Of a stretch of DNA of 54,563 nucleotides, positions 48,324 through 54,563 are shown in pieces. Made by a program: the position numbers and the translations under genes. Below the pieces are notes generated by a model that saw only the letters and a program-made list of their open reading frames with translations, did not search any database and was not told the origin of the DNA. The DNA is taken from NCBI GenBank assembly GCA_024710905.1, contig JANJTV010000132.1, positions 1 through 54,563 of the forward strand, read 5' to 3'. The DNA comes from Anaerolineales bacterium (GTDB lineage: Bacteria > Chloroflexota > Anaerolineae > Anaerolineales > Villigracilaceae). Every line of letters starts with the position of its first letter. Position 1 is the stretch's first letter.

Positions 48324-48329
48324 TAAAAT
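48324..48329 (+). promoter_or_regulatory. -10-like TAAAAT before sbcC
   Basis: TAAAAT lies 9 bases before the sbcC ATG at 48339 with no ribosome site in between, fitting the leaderless pattern. Confidence 0.35.
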
Positions 48330-48338
48330 CCAAACATT

Positions 48339-50894
48339 ATGATTCCCATTCGGTTGAAATTATCCGGGTTTCTCTCTTATCGTGACCCTGTCGAGGTTGA
48401 TTTCACCACCTTTGACCTGGCCTGCATTTCCGGCCCCAATGGGGCGGGTAAATCTTCGCTGCTGGATGCAATCACATGGGGGCTGTTTGGCGAGGCCCGC
48501 CAGCGTGGAGAGGCGCTGATTAATACCGGGGCTGACGCAGCCGAGGTCGTCCTGACTTTTGAATATGAACAAAACCAGTATCGTATATTTCGGCGTTTGC
48601 CGCGTGGAAAAAATGCTGACCTGCAATTCCAGATTCGTAATGGTGATGAGTGGCGCGCCCTAACCGAAAAAACGAATCGTGATACCCAGGCGCGTATTGA
48701 AACCATCTTGAGACTGGATTATGAAACCTTTGTCAACGCTTCGTTTTTCCTGCAAGGCAAGGCGGATCAGTTTACCCAGCAGAAAGCGGGTGACCGCAAG
48801 CGGATTCTGGGTAACATCCTCGGCCTTGAGATTTGGGAACAATACCGCGAGCGGGCTGCCGATCGGCGTAAATCCATTGAACGGGAGATGGACACCCTCA
48901 ATGGGCGGCTGGCTGAAGTGGAGCAGGAACTGGCCGAAGAAAGTCAGCGCCGGGGCCGGTTAAGCGAACTGGAACAACAACTGGGGAGTTTGTCGGCTGT
49001 TCGGGCCACACAGGAAAGCGCTATGGAAGGGATTAAGCTATTGGCCGCCAGTCTTTCTGAGAAGCGACGTCAATTGCAGGAGCGTGAAACCCGCCTGGCG
49101 CGCCTTCGTCAGAACCAGGCCAGCCTGCAGGGTCGTTTTGAAACGCGCCGGATTGAACGAGATAGGCAGGCCAGCCTGTTGGAACGTGCAGTCGAATTGG
49201 AACAGGCTTTCAGGGATTGGCAACAGGCCCGCGCTAGCCTGGAAAAATTCGAATCGCTGGCCGGGCAATTCAGGGATGTTGAAAAACGCCGCCAGCCGTT
49301 CCTGGATGACATCCAGACGGAGCGGGCACGGTTGGAACAAGAGAAAGTGGGGTTGCTTGCCCAGGAGCAGCAAGCTGCCCGGATGGTCGCTGAAAACCAG
49401 CCGGTTCAACAGGAGCTGGATGCAGCCCGCCTAAAGCTGGATGAAACCACACAAAAAATTGATGCGGCGAAGCAACAGGAAACCCACCTGGTCGACGTTA
49501 ATGAAAAATTAGCCAGCCTGGCCGGGGAAAATACATCCCTGAAAAGCCAGATGAACGAGTTGGATGCACGCCGCAAGCAGCTCAAACAGGCGGGGTCAGG
49601 AGTCTGCCCGTTGTGCGGTCAGCCGCTGACCGATGAGCACCTTGAGCAGGCGGTTCAGTCGCTGACAGAAGAAGGTACTGCCCTGGCCGGGCGTTACAAA
49701 GCCAACAATAAAACAATTGAAATACTGCGCAATGAATTGGAAGAGCTTAAGGGGAATTTATCTGGCGTTGAGCAATGGGATGGTGAATTGCGGAAATTCC
49801 ACGCCCTGGTTGGCCGCCTAGAAGCCAACCTGACAACCAGCCAGCAGGAAGTGGAGCGCTGGAATAAGACCGGCCAGCCGCGCCTGCAGCAAGTGACACA
49901 CCTGCTGGATACCGAGGAATACAAACCAGAAACCCGCCAGGCGTTACAGGTCATTGACACAGAACTGACTGCCCTGGGCTACGACCCGGCTGCACACGAC
50001 TCTGCCCGGCAGGCTGAATACCAGGGCCGTGCAGTCGAGCAAGATTACCTTGCTCTGCAATCCGCCCGGGCTGCCCTGACACCGTTGGAAGATGAACTTG
50101 CCAGCCTGGAACAACAACTGGCCGACTTGCAAAAGGAGATAGACGGGGAAGAGGATGCTTATGCCAGTCAGGCGGCTGCGCTTGCGGCAAATGAAGAGAA
50201 AACCCCGAATTTTCAAACTGCCGAACGGGAATTGTTGGACCTGCGCGAGCGTGAGAACCAGGCGTTACAGGAAGTCTCCAGCGCCCGCCAGATGGTGCTG
50301 GTGCTTGATAGCCGGCGCAAGCAAAAAGCGGAATACACTTCCCAGCGCGAGGAACTGGCCTTGCAGGCTGCCCGCCATAAATCCCTTGAACGTGCTTTTG
50401 GTAAGGATGGCGTCCCGGCCATTCTGATTGAGCAGGCTTTGCCAGAGTTGGAAACCAAAGCCAATGAACTACTCGACCGACTGAGCAATGGGAATATGAG
50501 TGTGCGTTTTGTCACCCAGGCCGAATACAAGGATAAGAAACGGGACGACCTGAAAGAAACGCTTGATATCCAGATTAGTGATAGCGCAGGGACGCGGGAT
50601 TATGAAATGTTTTCAGGTGGCGAGGCCTTCCGCGTAAACTTTGCCGTGCGCCTGGCGCTCTCAGAGTTGCTGGCCCGCCGGGCTGGCGCACGCTTGCAAA
50701 CGCTGGTGATTGATGAAGGGTTCGGTACACAGGACCCTCAGGGTCGCCAGCGGCTGATTGAAGCCATTAATCTCGTCAAAGCAGATTTTGCCAAAATCCT
50801 GATCATCACCCATATGGAAGAATTGAAAGAAGCCTTTCCGCACCGCATTGAAGTGGATAAAACCGCCAGCGGCTCCACTGTTCGTGTCATCTAA
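48339..50894 (+). CDS. sbcC: SbcC/Rad50-type DNA repair ATPase
   Basis: An 851-residue SMC-like ATPase. Walker A is GPNGAGKSS (32-40) at the N-terminus. Two long coiled-coil arms run about 170-415 and 435-690, and the zinc hook CPLCG has Cys423 and Cys426. The C-terminal lobe carries the signature FSGGEAFRVNFA (758-769) and Walker B LVIDEGFGTQD (789-799). With SbcD it would open hairpins and process DNA ends. An sbcD gene usually sits directly upstream, but here the upstream gene is the unrelated Thr-rich protein, so the partner must be elsewhere. The next gene starts 5 bases after its stop. Confidence 0.88.
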   Translation: MIPIRLKLSGFLSYRDPVEVDFTTFDLACISGPNGAGKSSLLDAITWGLFGEARQRGEALINTGADAAEVVLTFEYEQNQYRIFRRLPRGKNADLQFQIRNGDEWRALTEKTNRDTQARIETILRLDYETFVNASFFLQGKADQFTQQKAGDRKRILGNILGLEIWEQYRERAADRRKSIEREMDTLNGRLAEVEQELAEESQRRGRLSELEQQLGSLSAVRATQESAMEGIKLLAASLSEKRRQLQERETRLARLRQNQASLQGRFETRRIERDRQASLLERAVELEQAFRDWQQARASLEKFESLAGQFRDVEKRRQPFLDDIQTERARLEQEKVGLLAQEQQAARMVAENQPVQQELDAARLKLDETTQKIDAAKQQETHLVDVNEKLASLAGENTSLKSQMNELDARRKQLKQAGSGVCPLCGQPLTDEHLEQAVQSLTEEGTALAGRYKANNKTIEILRNELEELKGNLSGVEQWDGELRKFHALVGRLEANLTTSQQEVERWNKTGQPRLQQVTHLLDTEEYKPETRQALQVIDTELTALGYDPAAHDSARQAEYQGRAVEQDYLALQSARAALTPLEDELASLEQQLADLQKEIDGEEDAYASQAAALAANEEKTPNFQTAERELLDLRERENQALQEVSSARQMVLVLDSRRKQKAEYTSQREELALQAARHKSLERAFGKDGVPAILIEQALPELETKANELLDRLSNGNMSVRFVTQAEYKDKKRDDLKETLDIQISDSAGTRDYEMFSGGEAFRVNFAVRLALSELLARRAGARLQTLVIDEGFGTQDPQGRQRLIEAINLVKADFAKILIITHMEELKEAFPHRIEVDKTASGSTVRVI

Positions 50895-50899
50895 CCTGC

Positions 50900-51406
50900 A
50901 TGAAAAGTGTCCGCCTGATCATTGGCTTGCTGCTTGGCCTGTTGGCATCCCTCGCGCCACTGTTCTTTGTGGTTGGGGTGATTGCTGCCTTCGACCGTTA
51001 TGCCAGCCACCAAACGTTCCTTGAAAACTTGTCGCGCTATGGCCGCGAGACGCAAGGTGTCATTAGCTATGTCGATCTTGAATCCCGCCGCGCCGGGGTG
51101 GATTATCTCAATGCTGACGGGCAGGAGCAGTACGGTGTGCTTCGGCTGGAGTACTATCCTGATTCCTTGCTGGCAGGCCTCCAGCCGGGTCAGCCCGTTT
51201 CCATCCTTTATATTGATGCGCTTGTGTCCGGGTACGAACAAACTGCGCTGTCAGAAAACCTGTCACAGGTTCAGAATCACTTCCCCGTCTCCCCGGATAT
51301 TTTTGTCATGCTGGCACTGGCTTGGCTGGTGATTATGCTCAAACCACAGTTTGTGTTCCTGGGCCTGGTCGACTTCAACCAGCTGATGAGCGAGGCCCTG
51401 CAATGA
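50900..51406 (+). CDS. Membrane protein of unknown function
   Basis: A 168-residue protein with an N-terminal membrane helix (about 6-30) and a C-terminal one (about 132-152). The extracytoplasmic or cytosolic middle part (about 35-125) looks beta-rich (TQGVISYVDLESRRAGVDYL, QPVSILYID) and is loosely like DUF3592 domains. I cannot name the family. It begins 5 bases after sbcC and its stop overlaps the next start (ATGA), so it belongs to a four-gene run ending in a glycosyltransferase. Confidence 0.65.
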   Translation: MKSVRLIIGLLLGLLASLAPLFFVVGVIAAFDRYASHQTFLENLSRYGRETQGVISYVDLESRRAGVDYLNADGQEQYGVLRLEYYPDSLLAGLQPGQPVSILYIDALVSGYEQTALSENLSQVQNHFPVSPDIFVMLALAWLVIMLKPQFVFLGLVDFNQLMSEALQ

Positions 51407-52278
51407 CTTTTTCCATGCTGGTTGCGCTCTTGGCCGGGATTTTGGTTGAGATACTCTTGCTCTGGGAAAAATCCACCCACGATCAGGCTGGTGGGCAGGC
51501 TGGTATTGTGCCAAGGCGCTCCAGCCCCATCCAATTGTGGATTGGCCTGGTTACACTGGTGGCTTTCCTGCTCGTGGCTGTGTCCGAAGCATTGGCTCTG
51601 CAATTGCCCGCTGTATGGCTTGGCGCCATCTCGGATGCAATTCTGTTCCTGTCATTTTCCTTCCTGTTTGTTTATGGGCTGGTCATCCCGCGCCTGATGC
51701 CGCGAGTCAATGAGCAGGCTATCCTGGCGGTGAACCTGATAACCCTACTTAATCTTTTAACTGTCCCCGATCTTCATCCTATTATCCTGGCCGGGTTTGC
51801 CATCCCGGGCCTGGTATTGCTTTTCCTCGGTTTTACCCGCCATAACCTGCCCCCGTTGCTCAAGAGCCTGGTCTATTTCTGGTACCTGCTCTGCCTGCTA
51901 GCGCTGACCCTGCAAAACAATTTTAGCGTTTTCCTTGCTAACGACCTGCAACCGGCCAACCCGTTCCAATATGCCATTGCTGGCGCGGCTGGCATCTTCC
52001 TCTTGCTGCATGCGCTCTTCCTGGCGCGTTTTTTCCTCATGCTTTCTGCGCTTATCCTGCCTTGTAACCGGCATTACATCTACCAGGTCATGCCACGCCT
52101 GTTCAGCGATGAGCAAATGCCTTTGGGGAAGTTCCTGCTGGTACTGGCCTTTGCAGGGCTGGCGTTTGGGGTAAATGCTTATTTCGGTTTTGCGGAACTG
52201 CCTGCTGCCAACCTCTTAATCTTATTCGTCGTCCATTTTATGGACCGCCTGCCCAACTTCCGCGCTGATCGGGTCTGA
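51403..52278 (+). CDS. Polytopic membrane protein of unknown function
   Basis: A 291-residue protein with about eight hydrophobic segments and few polar loops. I do not recognise the family. No conserved catalytic motif stands out; CNRHYIYQVMPRLFSDEQMP near 220-240 is the most polar conserved-looking loop. The start at 51403 overlaps the previous stop. A GT2 glycosyltransferase gene follows after 1 base, so a role in envelope lipid or glycan assembly is possible but unproven. Confidence 0.65.
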   Translation: MTFSMLVALLAGILVEILLLWEKSTHDQAGGQAGIVPRRSSPIQLWIGLVTLVAFLLVAVSEALALQLPAVWLGAISDAILFLSFSFLFVYGLVIPRLMPRVNEQAILAVNLITLLNLLTVPDLHPIILAGFAIPGLVLLFLGFTRHNLPPLLKSLVYFWYLLCLLALTLQNNFSVFLANDLQPANPFQYAIAGAAGIFLLLHALFLARFFLMLSALILPCNRHYIYQVMPRLFSDEQMPLGKFLLVLAFAGLAFGVNAYFGFAELPAANLLILFVVHFMDRLPNFRADRV

Positions 52279-52279
52279 C

Positions 52280-53446
52280 ATGTTATCCTGGCTGCTGCTT
52301 TCCACCCTGGTTTGCCTGGTTGCAGTGTTTATCCTGTACTGGCTGCACAATCAGTGGCAATTGGATATTCTTGTTACCCCTGTCGCGCCGCCTGAGCTCG
52401 CGCCGCTTGTTTCGGTTATGGTACCTGCGCGTAACGAAGCCCGTAACATCCGCCGTTGTGTCGAATCATTACTGGCGCAGGATTACCCAAATTTGCAAAT
52501 CATTGTCCTGGATGATCAATCTGAAGATGATACCCCGCTCATCCTGGGAGAACTGTCCCGCAAAGAGAACCGTTTATTGGTCTTGTCCGGGAGCGGGCTC
52601 CCACGGGGCTGGGCCGGGAAACCCCATGCCCTGTACCAGGCCCAGGCGCAGGCCAGCGGCGCATGGCTGCTCTTCCTCGATGCGGATACATTCCTCGCGC
52701 CTTCTGCAGTTTCCAGTACGATCGGCAAAGCCGTGCAAACTGGCGCAGATTTGTTCACTATCATGAACGACCAGCAACTGGGGTCTTTCTGGGAACGGAC
52801 AGTCATGCCGTTGGTCTTTACAGCCCTCTCTGTCGGGTTTTCTCCTCGCAAAGTAAACGACCCGCATCACCCGGATGCCATTGCAAACGGCCAGTTCATA
52901 CTTATACGCCGGGAAGTGTATGATGCTGTTGGCGGCCACGCTACGCTGAAGGGTTCGATTGTCGAGGACAAGGAATTGGCCGTATTGGTGAAGCGGTCTG
53001 GTTACCGGCTGGTGGTTGCCAATGGCCGCCAGGTGGCACAGACACGTATGTACACCTCCCTGCCTGAAATGTGGGAAGGCTGGACGAAAAATATCTACCT
53101 TGGGCTGAAAGACCAGCCCGGCCTGTTGTGGCTGGGTGTTTTCGGGGTATTCTTGGCGGTCACGGCAGCCCTGTTTTTACCTGCCTGGCCATTGTTGGGC
53201 TGGCTGTGGTTCTGGCAAACCGGAGGCTGGATGGGCCTGCTTGTCCTGGTGGAAGCTTTGCTGGTCTGGACTGTACTGCTTTACTGGCGTCTGCTGGCTG
53301 CGCGGGACATGCACATCCCGGCCTGGTACGCGCTGACGACACCCATTGGCGCAGCTGTCTTTGCCGCAATGATGTTCACTTCAGCTTGGAAGGTGCTCTC
53401 TGGTCGCGGGGTAAATTGGAAAGGCCGGGTTTACCAAAACAGGTAG
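52280..53446 (+). CDS. GT2-family membrane glycosyltransferase (CrtQ/HpnB-like)
   Basis: A 388-residue inverting glycosyltransferase. An N-terminal membrane helix (about 3-22) precedes the GT-A domain: VSVMVPARNEARNIRRCVES, the nucleotide-sugar site VLDDQSEDD, the metal-binding DxD at FLDADTF (134-136) and a later catalytic region EDKELAVLV. Membrane helices follow (about 270-370) after MYTSLPEMWEGWTKN. The plan matches the CrtQ (carotenoid) and HpnB (hopanoid-associated) groups, so a lipid acceptor is likely. The actual acceptor is unknown. Confidence 0.82.
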   Translation: MLSWLLLSTLVCLVAVFILYWLHNQWQLDILVTPVAPPELAPLVSVMVPARNEARNIRRCVESLLAQDYPNLQIIVLDDQSEDDTPLILGELSRKENRLLVLSGSGLPRGWAGKPHALYQAQAQASGAWLLFLDADTFLAPSAVSSTIGKAVQTGADLFTIMNDQQLGSFWERTVMPLVFTALSVGFSPRKVNDPHHPDAIANGQFILIRREVYDAVGGHATLKGSIVEDKELAVLVKRSGYRLVVANGRQVAQTRMYTSLPEMWEGWTKNIYLGLKDQPGLLWLGVFGVFLAVTAALFLPAWPLLGWLWFWQTGGWMGLLVLVEALLVWTVLLYWRLLAARDMHIPAWYALTTPIGAAVFAAMMFTSAWKVLSGRGVNWKGRVYQNR

Positions 53447-53472
53447 ATGGGAAAACCGGGGGTGAACGGAAG

Positions 53473-54563
53473 TTATTTCCAAAAATCTTCGCCAGGTTCA
53501 ACCTGGTTGCGGCCGCGTTCTTTGGCTTGATAAAGCCGCTGATCGGCCAGGTCCACCAGTTTGATGATCTCATCTCTTTCATAAGGGAATACTGCAATGC
53601 CCTGACTGACGGTTGGCAGGGGCAAAATATTCCCATTCCGGTCTGACAATGGGTGATCTGCAAGCGATTGACGGATGCGGTGGGCAATGTTGATAGCTTC
53701 CGCGCCGGTTGTATCGAGCAGCAGGATGACGAACTCTTCCCCACCCCAGCGCCCCACTGCATCCGTGGTGTGGATGTGTTCCCGAATCACACGGGTTGTC
53801 TGGATCAGGACTTCGTCTCCCACCAGGTGACCGTACGTGTCGTTATATTGCTTGAAAAAGTCAATATCCAGCATAATCAGGCTCATTGAGCTGTTGCGGC
53901 TGCGAACATCCTCTGCCCGTCGTTCGGCATGCTCGAGGAAGTACCCGTGGTTAAATGTTTTGGTGAGCGGGTCTAGGCGGGATTGCTCTTCCACCTCCGC
54001 ATGGTGATACGCATTTTCGATGGCTAGCGCAGCCTGCTGGGCCAAGTTTTCCAATAGTTCTACATCACTGATGTCGAAGGCATTGGGACGGTAGGATGAA
54101 ATGGAAAGGATGCCGGTAATGTGTGGTGTAATCATCGGCACACCGATCCACGAAAGGCTGCTCCTGTCTTGACCGATAATGACTAGGTCGACGTCATCCA
54201 GATCCAGTGGTTTGCGCAGATCGGCGACGAATAAGGAGCGTTGATGCCTGACGACCCAGCCCGAAAGCGTTCCCTTGATTTCCAGCTCAACTGCAGGGAA
54301 GTACTCGCCGTCGTCATAGAACATTTCCAGGCGCAGCTTATTGCCATTCACCAGGCCTACATACACTGTGTCCGCTTCCATGGCGCTATGCAGGGCGGCC
54401 TGTAACAGTGAGAGCACCTGCTGGGTCTCCAGCGAGAGGGCGATCTGGCGTGCAAACTGCGTACTGGGTTCAAGGCGTTCACCCCGGGCCCGGGTTGAAC
54501 GCATCAACTGGTCTAATGCATCACCGATGACGCTGCCAATCAGCAGGATGCCAACTATAGGCC
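53473..54563 (-). CDS. GAF-GGDEF diguanylate cyclase, N-terminus beyond window
   Basis: The frame is open to the window edge: upstream of the first ATG it reads PIVGILLIGSVIGDALDQL, the end of a membrane helix, so the protein is longer than the 344 residues usually called. A GAF domain (about 25-165 of that numbering) is followed by a GGDEF domain (about 180-340). The active loop is GRWGGEEFVILLLD, so cyclic-di-GMP synthesis is expected. The inhibitory I-site, normally RxxD, reads HTTD, so product inhibition is probably lost. Direct regulation by a ligand bound to the GAF domain is likely. Confidence 0.88.
   Translation of the reverse strand, partial: PIVGILLIGSVIGDALDQLMRSTRARGERLEPSTQFARQIALSLETQQVLSLLQAALHSAMEADTVYVGLVNGNKLRLEMFYDDGEYFPAVELEIKGTLSGWVVRHQRSLFVADLRKPLDLDDVDLVIIGQDRSSLSWIGVPMITPHITGILSISSYRPNAFDISDVELLENLAQQAALAIENAYHHAEVEEQSRLDPLTKTFNHGYFLEHAERRAEDVRSRNSSMSLIMLDIDFFKQYNDTYGHLVGDEVLIQTTRVIREHIHTTDAVGRWGGEEFVILLLDTTGAEAINIAHRIRQSLADHPLSDRNGNILPLPTVSQGIAVFPYERDEIIKLVDLADQRLYQAKERGRNQVEPGEDFWK

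Noticed and set aside
1-54563. Insertion sequences, prophage, integrons, tRNA or rRNA genes
   Set aside because: I saw no transposase, integrase or phage gene, no terminal inverted repeats with target duplications and no cloverleaf-forming sequence. A tRNA or small RNA missed by eye remains possible.

Overview
The window looks like chromosomal DNA of a free-living bacterium with moderately high GC. It is most likely a member of the Chloroflexota, Anaerolineae-like. That placement is inferred from the lipoproteins whose lipobox is followed by Thr/Pro-rich linkers, the mix of M42 and M1 peptidases, the small MrfA/MrfB repair pair, the serine T-box and the abundance of MacB/FtsX-type ABC exporters. 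No 16S gene is present to confirm it. Gene density is very high. I found no tRNA, rRNA, CRISPR array, insertion sequence or prophage.

Layout. (1) 1-9506, mostly minus strand, is a metal-homeostasis region. A Zur-type Fur repressor and a 61-residue CxxC membrane peptide form one unit, followed by the zinc importer znuA-znuC-znuB, two tandem M1-type metallopeptidase lipoproteins, an AT-rich GT-C membrane glycosyltransferase and the start of an alpha/beta hydrolase. Two near-identical 15-base palindromes sit at the zur and znuA promoters and read as Zur boxes. On the plus strand are a PCuAC copper chaperone and a SCO1 protein, which serve cytochrome oxidase CuA assembly. A rhodanese converges on them. 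(2) 9567-16376, minus strand, holds MrfA-like DUF1998 helicase with an embedded HNH nuclease domain, MrfB-like DEDDh exonuclease and a TIR-domain protein in tight succession, then an RsbW/STAS partner-switching pair and an amidase. (3) 16507-27069, plus strand, is one long PadR-headed operon: SDR, alpha/beta hydrolase, a four-gene ABC exporter (two permeases, ATPase, HlyD-like lipoprotein) and a second two-gene ABC exporter. (4) 27128-34387 carries a DinB-fold protein, a phytoene-desaturase-like flavoprotein, primosomal helicase PriA, a di-haem peroxidase fused to a parallel beta-helix, and a small cytochrome c. (5) 34544-41521 has a DUF6159-like membrane protein, a phosphoribosyltransferase, a response regulator and histidine kinase, a PglC-like phosphoglycosyltransferase, a LbH acyltransferase, an HD hydrolase and a two-domain lipoprotein joining a cysteine-peptidase-like part to a beta-lactamase-like part. 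(6) 41522-43711 has a serine T-box leader, serS and a DUF456 protein. (7) 43777-47720 is a peptide-catabolism block with three M42 aminopeptidases and an S51 peptidase. (8) 47752-54563 has a Thr-rich anchored protein, SbcC, two membrane proteins, a GT2 glycosyltransferase and a truncated GAF-GGDEF diguanylate cyclase.

A recurring pattern is that many first genes of transcription units have a TATAAT-like hexamer only 6-9 bases before the start codon, which implies leaderless mRNAs. Downstream genes in the same units carry clear Shine-Dalgarno sequences. The strongest candidate for an undescribed system is the MrfA(HNH)-MrfB-TIR unit. The TIR protein there has an N-terminal Gly/Asn motif resembling RHIM-like amyloid signalling sequences.
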